From: Pavlovales sp. CCMP2436
Lineage: Eukaryota; Haptophyta; Pavlovophyceae; Pavlovales
DNA: 36,462 nt
Reading direction: 5' to 3'
NCBI GenBank assembly: GCA_026770615.1
Contig: MU631417.1
Coordinates: forward strand, 296,854 to 333,315
Shown: one piece after another, positions 1 to 13,280 of the stretch
How the letters are laid out: each line of letters starts with the position of its first letter
Position numbering within the stretch: position 1 is the first letter of the stretch
Translations under genes and position numbers: made by a program
The notes under the pieces: generated by a model
Seen by the model: the letters and a program-made list of their open reading frames with translations, nothing else
The model's database searches: none
What the model was told of the DNA's origin: nothing

Positions 1-77
1 CCCTCTCCAGGAAGATGCAAACCATCCCCCCCCCCTCACACACACACTAAGCATGCAAATTCCCCCCCCCTCTTCAG

Positions 78-956
78 GAAGATGCAGACCGCGCGCAACT
101 TCGAAGAGATCGTCGCCGCCACCAACGTGCTCATCAGCGCGCGCGTTGCCCGGCGGGGGGCAGGTGTAATACAAATTTAAATATATTTAGATTTAAATAT
201 TTTTAATAGTAATAGGCATCGTGAATAATACGAATATGAATTACGATAGTAATGAATAAGAATAAGAACGAATAATAATGAAAATAGTATATGAATCATC
301 ATCATCATCATCGTCATCATCATCATAACTATTTAATAATAATAGGGGCAGACGCGCGCGACCCGATCCACCTGGCCTGGTACTTCAGGTGCGTGCTAGT
401 GCGTGTGAGCGTGTGTGAGTGTGTGTGTGTGAGAGAGAAAGAGAGAGAGTGTGTACCCTGTATCGCCTATCCCCCATTCTGTACATATCACCCAATTGTT
501 TGTCCGCTGGCAACGCGTGCACATCGCCTGCCGCTTCTTTGCGCTCGAGCCAGTATTAAATATTTACACACAATGGCGACCTGCCGTGCAAAATATGTGC
601 TCTAATGATGATGGTTCAGCACGGATAAGACTCGTGTAATTATAAACGCAAAAGTATTAACAACAAAAAACATGCGCAGGCACCGCGTGCACATCGCGCG
701 CGCCGAGGCCGCGGCCGGTGCGCCGGCCGGTGATGCGCTCGAGGGGCCGTACGAGAGCTTCCTCGCCCAGAGCGCCAACTGCCCAGTGCCGCTGGCGCTC
801 GTCGTGCGCGCGTCGTCTGCCGACGCGGGCGCCGGGCCTGCGCCGTGCGAGGGGGAGGAGCCGCTGCCCCCTGACAACCGCCGAGGCGAGAAGCGGCTCC
901 GCGAAGGGGCCGCCGCACTCGCCGCCGCCAGCGCGGTGGCTGCCGACTCGTGCTAG
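78..956 (+). CDS. 3' exons of an unidentified host gene
   Basis: Three exons can be joined in one frame: 78-163 (after tcttcag, before gtgtaa), 346-388 (after an AG, before gtgcgt) and 680-956 ending in TAG. The joins give ...RVARRGAGADARD... and ...LAWYFRHRVHIARAE..., which read smoothly across both introns. The C-terminus is Ala-rich and hydrophilic with an RRGEKRLREG basic patch. I do not recognise the family. The 5' part lies before the window. A truncated copy of the exon 1 acceptor region lies at 3-23 and a partial copy of the exon 3 start near 515-527. Exon borders are inferred from splice consensus and frame only. Confidence 0.45.
291..460. repeat. microsatellites (CAT)n and (TG)n/(AG)n
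   Basis: Imperfect CAT/ATC triplets at about 296-327 and a TG then AG dinucleotide tract at about 408-452 lie in introns of the first gene. They also create spurious His-rich and Cys/Val-rich open frames. Confidence 0.8.
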
Positions 957-1613
957 TCGTCAATGAGATAATAAGATTAGTTGTGACTCATTTAAAATGA
1001 ATATTTGTGCGCTCACCACCGACGGTGGGTGGGTTGGACGTGGGGGCGTCGACGACGACCGCGACGTTTTGCGCGCCTGAATTCCGGGTACTGAATAGGG
1101 AAGGGGGGGGGGTTAGCATGCTTGCTCGCAATCTCGGCAACGATTAATGAGTAATCATTTCATCCTAACCTAAGTTTGGGCAAACAATCGCATTAGTATC
1201 ATAAATTCAATTTTCATGAGGCATGATGAAGAACACTTGCCCCGCTTGGCAAAATATTTCGCTCGACGGACTCGCTCGAAAGTTGGTCACCTGTATTGCT
1301 GCCCCCTGCTTCTCTTGGCTGGCGTCGTCCACCAAGCTCTTCGCGCGCAACGGCTCATCGATGGGCGGGTGCACACCTCGTACCCGCCGCGGTGCGTCAG
1401 CCTGCCATTTGCTTACAGTTCGGTTTGTGGCCGCAACTCGCATGATAACTAAAAGAGGTTTTTGGTTTTTGTTCATGTTGTTCCGCAGGCTTCAAGGGCC
1501 CGCACACACCCTCGCACCGCGCACAATTTAATAGGTTCACCAGGATTTACCCCCTTCTTAGTTAACATGTTTTTGTTAAAATACGAATGGGATGGTGACC
1601 TCCCAACTTTGAG
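957..1613. other. intergenic stretch without a supported gene
   Basis: Mixed composition. Open frames exist on both strands around 1207-1531 but none has a recognisable domain or splice partners. A G-run lies near 1104-1112. I see no RNA gene. A promoter for the helicase gene that starts at 1614 would be expected here, but no clear TATA box stands out. Confidence 0.5.
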
Positions 1614-2825
1614 ATGTCGAACTGCTCGACGCCGAAACGCAAGGGCCGAGAGCCAGAGGATGACAGCACGCCCGGCCAACTGGGGTCTGCTGCAGGATTG
1701 GTAGTGGCTGGCAGCAATGACGCCGACGGCACGCCGACCAAGAGGCGCACGCCTGCCAAGTCGGCAGACTCGGAGCCCGGGTTCGGAGACACACCCGACT
1801 CGGACGGAGGCACCGTGCGCACCCTCGCACGGCGGCTCGAGCTCGCTGTTGTGGTAGACGAGGACCATGCGATGGTGGCCTTTCCGCCACCGATGCGCAC
1901 GCTCGCGCGCGCGGGTGACGAGCAGCCGGCCATGGCAGGCCGCGACCTCCGGCAGCTGCCCAGCGACATCGTGGACAGGTGGGGTGGGTGCTTTCGTTGC
2001 CGTGGCCTGGGACACTTTGCGTCAAACTGTCCGTTCACAGCCAAGGTCTTTCGGGCGCAGTTTGGGCGCAGCTGCTCTCAGTGCAATGGCCCGGTCCACC
2101 CGGGCGTTGAGATCACCCAGAGCAGACATGGCGGCTGGGTGCACGCGCGCTACGAGGTGGGTCTCGCCAAGATCGACTCGCATCACGAGATACAGGAGCG
2201 CATGCGCCTGCAGAGCAGAGGGGATGTACCCGTTCCAGAGCCTGCGTCCGAGTTGGCTGAGGACGCGGCGCGGCGCACGGCGCTCGCAGGCGAAGTGCAC
2301 ATTCTCATCACTGCGGTGGCAGGCGCGGAAAAAACTTGCCTGCTCTGCAACGTGGAGGGGGATCTGCGGGACAAGGGGCAGCATGCCGTATGCCTCGCCT
2401 TCGGCAAAGAGGCGGCCAAGGAGCTGGGCAGGAGGGGTGTGCGCTTGCCGCAAACCTTCCACGCGCTCGGCCTCGCCGCGTGGACGTGGGCGGTGTTGGG
2501 GCAGCTGCTCCCGGGCGAGGCGGGGGGCGATGGAGGGGGTGGGAGTGCCGACGGAGGGGGTGAGCTCGGCGGAGGCGGGCTCGGCGCTGGGCTTGGCGGA
2601 CGCAGCGGAGGGAGCAGCGCAGGCGTTGGTGCCTCGAGCTCGGGACAGCGGGTGCGAATGGCTGTTTGCGTGGCTAAGTCGAAGCTGCTGCTCGCGTGCC
2701 TCTGCCCGCTGGTGCACACGCGCAAGGGGGCGGCGGCGGCGAAGGCGTACTCGCTGGCGAATGTGAATGCGGAGGCGCAGGAGAAGTGCGCAAATGAATT
2801 TAAGACAGATAATTATTTTATTTAA
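1614..2825 (+). CDS. helicase exon 1: zinc knuckle, zinc-ribbon-like segment, Walker A, motif Ia
   Basis: The frame opens with ATG at 1614. A CX2CX4HX4C zinc knuckle lies at residues 126-139 (CFRCRGLGHFASNC). A second Cys pair at 154-157 followed by GGWVHARY (173-180) resembles CxxC...WVHxxC metal-binding segments, with Tyr where Cys is expected. The P-loop at 234-241 reads AVAGAEKT; the usual form is AGxGKT, so a Gly is replaced by Glu (codon 2328-2330). AFGKEAAKELGRRG and TFHALGLAAW match the segment after the P-loop and motif Ia of UvrD-like helicases. A Gly/Ser-rich linker of about 50 residues follows. The true exon end probably precedes the AT-rich run at about 2800. Confidence 0.7.
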   Translation: MSNCSTPKRKGREPEDDSTPGQLGSAAGLVVAGSNDADGTPTKRRTPAKSADSEPGFGDTPDSDGGTVRTLARRLELAVVVDEDHAMVAFPPPMRTLARAGDEQPAMAGRDLRQLPSDIVDRWGGCFRCRGLGHFASNCPFTAKVFRAQFGRSCSQCNGPVHPGVEITQSRHGGWVHARYEVGLAKIDSHHEIQERMRLQSRGDVPVPEPASELAEDAARRTALAGEVHILITAVAGAEKTCLLCNVEGDLRDKGQHAVCLAFGKEAAKELGRRGVRLPQTFHALGLAAWTWAVLGQLLPGEAGGDGGGGSADGGGELGGGGLGAGLGGRSGGSSAGVGASSSGQRVRMAVCVAKSKLLLACLCPLVHTRKGAAAAKAYSLANVNAEAQEKCANEFKTDNYFI

Positions 2826-5800
2826 ATTTAAATTTATTTATTTAAATACATACATACATACATGAATGATAAGAGCAAGTGCGCCTTGCCTGCTGCCCAT
2901 CTTTCCTGACTACCCCCCTCCCCCTGCTGCCTATTAGTTTATTTTCGCTTTAATTTTATTTAAATAAATTAATAAATGATACGTGTGCCGTTCCAAACCA
3001 CCTCCCCCCTCCTCTCACGCCCCCACCCTCTCCATGTCAAATAGTTTCTATATAATTCAGATGTCTAATCTCTCTGCCATGAATATATTGATATTTCTGT
3101 TCCAATAAAATTGGTGATGTCATAAATACAGTTGTAATAGCTTGCAACCCCTCCAATCCCCGCTCCACCACTTCCAACCCCGCAGTTGCGCCTACTCGCT
3201 GCGCTCTGTGCTCTGAATATAATAATTGGTATTATTATTCATAATACTATAAACAACAGTTGCGCCTACTCGCTGCGTCATTCGCTTTTCTCGCCCTTCG
3301 TGAGCCGCCTCGTCTTCCTGGCCAAGTAGAGGCTGCTCGCACCGGCTGACGCCAACCAGACGGCCAACGGCAAGCAGGCGTACGAGGCGAACGCACCAGC
3401 GGGCGCAGCGGACGGCGGGCAGACGGCTGGCGATGGGAAGGCGGCGCGCGGCAGCCAGCCTACAGAGGCGGCTAACGGCAAAGAGCCGGCTGACAGCAAA
3501 CAGACGGGTAACGGCAAACAGCCGGCTAACGGCAAACAGCCGGCTAACGGCAAACAGCCAACTAAGGCGGCTAACGGCAAGCAGGCGGCTGACGGCAAAC
3601 AGCCGCCTGGGTAGGGCGAGGCAAGTCATAATCACTATAATTATGGTGAATATGAGAATGATAATTGCTATGGAACGCTTACCTTATTCTAATAACGATA
3701 ATGGCAAGTAGGACGTGGGTAAGTGTTCTATTGGAAATTATTATTTTCATTAATTGTAATCATAATCATTCTCATAATCATCATCATTATTATTACAATT
3801 ACTATCACTATTGAACAGACGGCTGGGGCGGGCGAGGCGGGCTGCGCTGCGCACTTTGAGAAGCTGAAAGACTTCGTGCGCCTGCTGCGCGAGGGAAGAA
3901 TCGAGGTACTGCGAATACTAATAATCTCTTAATTATGAATACAATAAATATAATAATAATAATAAATTATCGCACGATCATGACTATTTTTAACAATGTT
4001 GCGTTTTGTATAGCTGAGAGACTTCGTGCGCCTGCTGCGCGTGAATCGCATCGATGTACTACTACACTTCCCCCCAAAAAAACAAAAAACCTCTGACTAC
4101 CCCCCCCTCCCCCCCCTCAATCAAGGCGATCGCCTCCCTGCTCGCGCCGCTGGAGCGGGAGGAAGGCTGCCAAAAGTATTATCTTCATTTTCGTCATCAT
4201 CATCTGACTGTGCCGCCCCCCCCCCCCACACCTTCACATCCACACCCACACACCCACACCCACATACACACACACACAGGCGGTCTCCTTCCTGCTCACG
4301 CCGCTGGAGCGGGAGGGGAAGCTGGCCGTCCTCATCGAGAGTCGCTTCAAAAAGCTTCCTACCAGCGGTAATATGAATACTGCATATATTCATACTACTC
4401 ATACAACTTACATTCATACTAATTATATTCATACTACTCATACAACTTATATTCATACTACTTCTACAACTTATATTTATACCACTCATGCAACTTAGAC
4501 TCATACTACTCATACTACATATATTCATACTGCATATATTCATACTACTCATATTACGTATACTCATACTACTCATATTACATATATTCATACTACTCAT
4601 ACTACATATATTCATACTAATCATAGGTATATTCATACTACTCATATTACATATATTAATACTACTTACATCAATACCACGTATGTGAATACTACCAATA
4701 CTACTCGTACTTATACTCGTACAACATCAACGGAAGCAACAGCAACAACAACAATTATCATCAGATTCATCAATCAATCAATGCATTTCTCTACAGGGGG
4801 GGCGCACAGTCGCAGAAGGCGCGCAGAGGCCGTGTGGCCCACCTCCGCCTCCCGCCTGGCGCACGGACTGGAGCTGGCGGCTGCCACGCTACTTGCAAGT
4901 GCGCAAACAAAAAGGGGGAGGGGTAGGGGGATTTTCTGTCTTTTTTTTGAAATACGATTATTTTTTGCTTGTTCTGCCTAGCGCACGGACTGGAGCTCGC
5001 AGCTGCACAAACGATTTTTTTTTTTTTTTACATCTCCCGACCCACAGCCCGCCCCAATGCGTACGGGCCCGGCATTGCTCGGTGTCCTGCCTGACTGTCC
5101 GTCTCTAAATGTCCGCAGGTGCAAAGGTCGCGTACAGTCGCAGCTGGACACCTGTGCCGGGGAGGACGGCGGTCACCGCTCTACGCGTGCCGGGCGCTGG
5201 CGGGCGCAAGGGGAAGGGGAAGGAGGGGGGAGGGGAGGAGAGAGGGAAGGAGGGGAAGGAGGGGGGGAAGGTGGCGCAGCACGAGTTGCCGGTGGTGAAT
5301 TTTGACGACCAGCTCTTCATGCCGCTGCTGCCACTATTGGCCGAGGAGGAGGAGATGCGCTGCTGAACAGGGGTAATGAGTATAGAGTGGGGTTGGTTAC
5401 CAGCGTATAACATGTGTGCTTCATCCTGAAACTAAAATAGCGTTTTGCGCACTGTAAATTGGTCGAATTGTGGATGATTTTTCGTCTTGAGGTGCGCTGC
5501 TGCTACTGGTATCGTCGTTGTTCCTAAAAAAAAATTAAAAATGACCACAGCCGTGCAACATCCCTGCAATGCCCATAACTGCCCCTTCCCTGTGTCACAT
5601 CTAACCACAAGCGGTAGCTCTGCATGTGCGTTTTGACAGTACGCCGCGAGCCCATAGATGGCTTCCTGCTCCTTTATACACGGAGTAATATATTCCATTG
5701 TGTTCGAATATAATAAACATTACAAAATATAATTAAACAAAGGCGGGGGATCGTCTAATAATATAATGCGCCCATGTGTGAATTTGCATTCCTTTCATAT

Positions 5801-8800
5801 TATAATAATATAATGCGCCCATGTGTGAATTTGCATTCCTTTCATATTATAATAATATAATGCGCCCATGTGTAATTTTGCATTCGTCTAATATTACAGT
5901 GCGCGTTGGGGCAGTACGCCGCGAGCTCAAAGATGGCTGCGTACTCATTTATACACTGAGCAATATATTATACTCTATTCGAGTATAATCAATATTACAC
6001 ATATAATTACGCATAGGCGGGGGGGGGCTCTACGCGTATTATATTATATTATATTACTCCTTTATACACATAGTGCGCGCTTGGGCAGTACGCTGCGAGC
6101 TCGAAGATGGCTGCGTACTCGCACGTGCTCTGCGACCAGGTGCAGGACTCAAACGCGGCGAGGCAGGTACCTCCCTCCCCCTCCCCCTCCTCCCCCTCAC
6201 CCGTTTCCTTCTGATGTACAATATGATCTGATATAATATGATCTAGGGAGGAGGACTCCAAGTAATGTGCGCTACCTACTTTTTATGTTTGAAAATGCCT
6301 TTCTATTATTAAATGCCTGCCCTCCCTGACTCCTCCCCCCTGCCTGTCTGATGGCCCCCTGCCTGCCTGCCTCTTCTTATCATATTATGTTATGAATAAT
6401 AAGCTGAATAAGCGGTTTTAACGTCAATAACTAAATTCTCCGCTGGAACAGGCCATGCTTAATTAATAGTTTAATTAATTAGTTAACTAACTGTCACCAT
6501 CAAACGTTAATAATGAGCTGTGATAAATTCTCTGCTGGAACAGGCCATGCTTAAAAAACATTGTTTATGACTGTTATTGCAAGCATAACGTTCCAGAATA
6601 TGATTCACATAATATTGGTTATGAATCACATTGGAACAGGCCATGCTCGCAATCCTCATCCGTGCGCGCCCCCACGCAAACGGCGGGAGAGGCGCGAAAC
6701 TGGTGGCGGTCGGCGACTCGATGCAGGTACGTAAAAAAAAAAAAAAAAAGTGACTTGATTTAGGCCATCTCAAAATAAATATGAATAACTAATGACTACT
6801 CTTAAAAGAACCATTATTAAAAAAATTCTCCTTCGAATAACAGTTTATGCTATTTTCGGCTTCGCGGGTGCGGACACGAGTGCGCTGGATTCTAACCTTA
6901 ACGCTCAGTTCATCTAACCCGGACCTAACCTCACCCTCCCCACCAACCTCTCCCCCGTACAGGCTATTTTCGGCTTCGCGGGTGCGGACACGAGCGCACT
7001 GGACTCAATCGAGATGATTCTCGCCGTGCCGCCTTTGCAGACAGAGCCTTCGCGCGGCGAAAAAGAAAAGGCGGGAAAAGAAGAGGGCTATTTAAAAAGG
7101 AGGATTCATTCAAAAAGGAAGTATTCAAAAAGGAGGACGAGACGGGTGGTGGCGGCCGGGGCGGCGGCGGGGCGGCGGAGTCCACGCCCGCTGCCAGCAT
7201 TCCCCGGGTGGCGGACGAAATACTCGGGGGCGGCGGCGGCGGCGGGGCGGCGGAGTCCACGCCCGCTGCCGCGCCACCGCCGCCGCCGCTGGTGAATACT
7301 TTTATTATTATTGATATGATTATTAATAATAATCCTTATGATAATTTATAATGGTGCCAATAATGGTAATAGAGTATTATTTATCATACTTTTATTATTA
7401 TTGATGTGATTATGATGATTTCTAATGTTCATATTATTATAGTCATTCTTACCGACATTCATCTTCATATTCAAAAGTTTAGGTGAAGGTGCACCTGGGT
7501 GTGTGTCACCGCTGCCCCACTACGCACCTCAGACTGGCGAACGAGGTGAGTTACTTCTTGAATATAGGCACCTGCGCTATTTATTTAATATAGGCACCTT
7601 ATATTCATTAAATATCTATTGCAATAAGCACCTCGTCTACCAGCCTTGGGTGCGAGGCAGATCATGTACACTCATCTAAGTGTAGATGACCCGCCTCGCA
7701 CCTCAGGCTGGCAAACGAGGTGAGTATAACATTCTTTTTTGAATGATACGATATTATAAAGTTAGTTACAATGTATATGACCCGCCTTGCACCTCAGGCT
7801 CGCGAACGAGATTTATTTATTTATTCTAAAATTTTATGTTTATTCTATTCGAATATAATGATGATATTGTGATCATAAACATAATCACAAGTAGAATCTA
7901 ATCACAATCTAATTATGAGCATCATCACCACCACCAAAATAAACAAAGAAACAGGTGGTCGGGCAGACCGATGTGGGGCAATGTGGGACTTGAATGAATA
8001 TATAATATACTTCATACAATTATCTAATTTATGTAATATAATATAATCTTACTATTTACTATAATAGAATATAATATAAATACAAATATTACTATTACTA
8101 TAACTACTACTGCTGCTGCTGCTGCTGCTATCAGGTGGTCAGGCAGGCGGCCGACGTGGCGCTGTACAGGGCGTTCGCAGCCATCGGGGTGCTCGATGTC
8201 GAGGTGCGGTCCGGGGCGGAGGAGGGGGTGGTGGTGTACGGGTGCACGTTCATTTCGCACCCGCTCGGAGGAAGGTGTGCGCTTGCCCTACGTCAACCTC
8301 TTTTTAAATAATAGTTCTTTTTACGTCCCCTAACTTGCCCCGCATCAACCCGACACCCCAGCCCCTGGACTTTTCTCCTCGCCCCAATCTCAGCCCGAAC
8401 CCTCCGTGACTCTCTGCTGCATCACAACCCCCTCCTCCTTCCCTACCCCCCTCGACAAGCTGCTGGTGCATCACAACCATCCTCCTCCACTCCCCCCTCC
8501 ATGACAAGCTGCTGATGCATCACAACCATCTTCCTCCACTCCCCCCTCCACGACAAGCTGCTGATGCATCCCAACCCCCCCTCCACGACAAGCTGCTGAT
8601 GCATCACAACCCCCCCTCCACGACAAGCTGTCACCTTTCCTATCGCAGCCCATTCCTTCTTTGCTGTGATCCTGACCCGTACCCATGCCCTCATCCGAAA
8701 GCTAGTCAGTACTTAGCCCAGTGTCAATCCCCCACCCCAATATCTATCCCCCACCCACTGTCTATCCCCCACCCAATATCTATCCCCCGCCCAAATCATA

Positions 8801-11800
8801 CAACAGTTCGCAGCTCGTGGCAGGCTCGCGGGGCGGCGCTCCCTCTCCTCACATTCCGCAGCCCAATTCTATGGTGTCCTTACCTAACCCTGACCCTGGC
8901 GCTACTCTATGCCCCCATCCTACAACAGTTCACAGCTCGTGACGGGCTCGCGGGGCGGTGCTCCCTCTCCTCACATTCGGCAACCCCCGCCTCCAGAGTG
9001 AGCGCGAAGGTCGCCATCCTCTGCCGTAGGTACTATATTATGCTTTAGTTATATTACTGATAGGGATTCAAGCTGGCGTCTGACTGTTCTGAATGGTGTG
9101 CTGGTATGAGCGCTGCGGCGCCCATTGCCTGTTATATTATATGATATAGGTATCATATAATATATTATGCGAAGGTCGCAATCCTCTGCCGCGGTTGCTT
9201 ATTACTCTTGTTTGATTTCTTTTATATTCTACTATATAATGCAAATGTCGCCCTCCTCTGCCGCAGGTATTCGTTACGACTTCTTTCTATTATTAGATTT
9301 CTTTATATCATACCATATTATTGTACTATTGTTAAGTGTCCTAGTTTGTTCTGCCATGTTATGCTCAGCCACTTATTTCTGTTGTATATTAATTATGGTG
9401 AGAGTAATATAGATGAATAATAGTGAAAGTTGTACTTTTCCATCCAGCGTGTAAATATCTAAAAGTATGTCCGTCCCCTGGCAGATCTCCACCGGACCCA
9501 AGCTTTGAGAAACACTCAGATGAAGGGACCTTGGCAGAGCACACGGATACCGTCCCCACCGCTAAGGCTGATCAGACACAAGACAGTGACCATTCTCAAA
9601 CCGCAGGTTTTTTTTTTTTTTTCAAAGCTTGATCCGGTGGAGATCTGCCAAGGTCCCTTGATCTGAGTGGGAACTCAGATCAAGGTTTTAGAGAATATTT
9701 TAGAATTTGTAAAAAAATTTATTTGTAATGTATTTTTAAAACCTGCGGTAGAGAATATTTTTAAAGCTTGCTGCGGTAGAGAATATTTTAGAATTTGTAA
9801 AAAATAAAAACCTGCGTTTTTTTTTTTTTTTCTCTCCTATCGCTGTGTAATGTAGGAACTATTAGTAATACGCATGCTTATAATTCTACAAATTCTAAAA
9901 TATTCTCTACCGCAGCAATGCTCCGCTAATTGCGAGGCGTGCTTGCCTTCATCGTATTACTACGATTAGTGTATAATCTAGTATGATATCATATAAATAA
10001 TAATTATATAATAATATAATATAATATAATAACAGCAACGCCCCCCTCCGTCGCAATCTCTTTCGCGTTCCTAAGGCAAGGCGTGCGCTGCCGTGTCCTC
10101 GGACGGCCGCAGCTGCGCAGGAAACTGCTACGGTGCATCTTAAATATGTCTTAGTTATTGTAGATATTATACATGTCTTAGTTATTGCATGTCTTAGATG
10201 TATAACATATGTATGAACGCTGCGCGGGAAACTGCTGAGGTGCACCTTAAATATTCCTGAGATAATACAAGAGATAATATATTACTGAGAAAATGCATGT
10301 ATTATTTTAGACGCCAGCTTGAATTTCTATTAGTAATATTTACATATTTGTATACAATGACAACACACACTCACTCACTCACACGTATACCCTCAGCTGT
10401 GCGGCAAACTGCTACGGTAGGTGGCCATTATTTTTAAAGAAAAAGTTGCTGCTGTTGATGCTGTTGATGCTACTGATGCTGCTGCTGCTGCTGGTGGTGC
10501 TGTTGTAATACGAATACTACTCATGATTATATATCTAATTGGACGGTCGCAGCTGCGTGGGAAACTGCTACGGTGCACCTTATATATCTCTTAGATATTG
10601 TTTAGTTTATACATACACACGGTGAATATATTAGATGTATAACATACATAAGCTGCGCGAAAAAAAAAAAAAAAAAAAAAAAAAAACTGATGAGGTGCAC
10701 CACAACAACACTTTTTTAAGAATATTTTTTAACGGCTCCTCATTTGTAGCCCCTGCCGGGGGCGTAGGGGCACAGCACTAGCATTAACAACAACAGCAAC
10801 AGGACCCCCCCTCTCTCCCTTGCTCAGGCTGCTGGACCGGCTCTGCCCGCCGAGCACAAGTGGCGACGCTTCAGTGACCTTCGCACTAATCATCATCACC
10901 ATATCATCATCACCATACTACTATCTTCCTCAGGCTGCTTGACCGTCTCTATCCCTTGAGTACTATTTGCGACTAATAACTTCTTGTCATTGGTATAAAA
11001 AGTTATTGTCAGTGTGCGATGTGCTCGCCGAACAGCAACAACGACAGCAGCAGCAACAACAATGACCCCCCCCCTTTGCTCAGGCTGCTGGACCGGCTCT
11101 GCCCTCCGAGCACTATTGGCGACACATCTATTTCAGATGTGCTAACTCTCGCGCGTGCGGTGGCGAGCTGGCGCGCTGCGGGGGGAGAGGAGGAGGAGGT
11201 AAATAGATACAACATCATACCGAACTTGATGATTTGGAGGAGGGACGAGGGGAGGAGGAGGTGCTCATCTATCACAAACTAATCTAATCTAATCTAGTCG
11301 AGTCTAATGATCATCATCTAATGTTACATTTCTATACAATATTTCTTATGATTCATCTAATGCAACATTTCTATACAATATGGTATCATATCATAATAAT
11401 CGTGTAATACAAATTTCAGAATAGGAGGAGGGGGTGGAGGAGGCCAAGGTCCAAACTCACGAGGAAGAATTAGACCAATATGTTGTATTCGATGAATAAC
11501 AAGACCGATGCCAATACAACAACAATTTGAAAGGAGGAGGAGGAGGAGGAGAAAGCAGAGGATAGGCAGGCCAAGGCGTAGCCCCCCGAGTATGAGAGCC
11601 ACGACATGGCGGAATGCATCATTTGTGTGGGGGAGGATCTGTTGCGCGGTAGGAGAAAAGGTTATTTATTCGTATTCTTGCATTCTTTGATATTGTTTAC
11701 AATGTAATAATGCTGCCGGAACAGGTAATTTATTCACATTATTACACTATTTTATGTTGTTTATTACATAAGAATGTCATCATCCCCCGTTCTACCATGT

Positions 11801-13242
11801 TCCCCACTTCGGCGTAGCGCGTCGGAGTCTGCGTCGGAGCGCCAAGATCAGCTTAATGCTTTGTCACACCGCCAGCCAGAACCCCCCTCCATTCATGTAA
11901 AAATGCCGCGGCTTGTCGCTCTGCATGCTCTCGGTGGTGGGGGAAACCTTTTGCACCGCAGGTAATAAATGTGACATTGCTCGCTAGTTTCTCTTTTGGT
12001 TCTTTTCGGTTTTGGTTTTTTATTTTATTTTTGATTGTTCGGGTTTTCTCTCGCTTCTCCCTCTTCGCTCTATCTCTCACACCCTTACCTTTCACTATGT
12101 GCCCTGTCCGGCCGGCTAGAGATCCCTTGTTGGGAATTGTGGCCGGGGGATGGAGATAGCAGCCGCCCCCGTGAAAAGGGGCAGGTTCGGCGAGCTGCGC
12201 ACACAGCGCACGTCATTCTAATTTTATAGCTATATCCAACACACATTCTGAAAGGCGAGCCGCTGGTCGACGGGGACTCGCCCGGCTCGGAGCAGCACCT
12301 GAGGTAACAAAATAATATAGTAATATACAGCCTGTTCTTTTTTTTAAAGAACGGCCCTCCAAGGGCCGTCCAAATGATATGAAAAAGGAAAATAGGCTGT
12401 AGTAATATACGTATAAATTAAATAATAACACTCACACACACACACGCACGTGCATAGCAAATTAAGAATATTCGATTATATAGTATAGAATAGCATTAAA
12501 TAAAAATGTACTGATTAATAATAGCTCTTTTATCTTCCCCTGATTTGCAACCCGAAGGCGTACGGGCATGACATTATTTTAATGTTCAATAATAAAATAA
12601 AAGGGCTTTTCTGGGCGCGCGCTTCGGCAACGAGCTGCAACACGAGGAGGGGGGAAGGGGGGGTACGTGCCCTGTTATATCACATTGTACAAGATGCGAC
12701 GAGGAGGGGGGAAGGGGGGGTACGTGCCATGTTATATCACATTGTACAAGATGCGACGAGGAGGGGGAAGGGGGGGTACGTGCCATGTTATATCACATTG
12801 TACAAGATGCGACGAGGAGGGGGAAGGGGGGGTACGTGCCATGTTATATCACATTGTACAAGATGAGACGAGGAGGGGGGAAGGGGGGTACGTGCCATGT
12901 TATATCACATTGTACAAGATGAGACGAGGAGGGGGAAGGGGGGTACGTGCCCTGTTATATAACATTATACAAGATGAGACTGCTATGCATATGCAGCACG
13001 AGTTCACCTGCCGATTGACATAACTTCTTCTTCTTCTTCTTAATCTTAATCTTAACATTAAAATACTTCTTTATTATTGTTCCACCAATAATTCTTAATC
13101 ATGCCTGGCAGCACGATAAACCTTCTAATTCACATGCAATAATTTTTAGTTCACCTTCCGCCTGACGAGGCTGCGGCCGAGTTCAGCAAGGCGGCTGTGC
13201 TGGTCACCGTGCACGGAGTAATATGATATGATTTTGTTATTG

Positions 13243-13280
<38 letters not shown>

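Noticed and set aside
1207..1531. Overlapping frames of 78-102 aa on both strands
   Set aside because: No domain, no splice partner and similar quality on both strands; not enough to call a gene.
3192..3635. Minus strand frames with LFAVSRL repeats
   Set aside because: They are antisense shadows of the ANGKQP repeat exon.
4121..4645. 174-aa minus strand frame of MSSMNIC repeats
   Set aside because: It is a translation of an ATTCATACTACT-type microsatellite.
12640..12985. Regularly repeated units resembling a CRISPR array
   Set aside because: The units are contiguous minisatellite copies with no unique spacers and lie in a eukaryotic intron.
12582..13023. Long + strand frames with repeated YITLYKMRRGGG
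   Set aside because: They are artefacts of the 55-60-bp minisatellite; no sign of selection on a protein.
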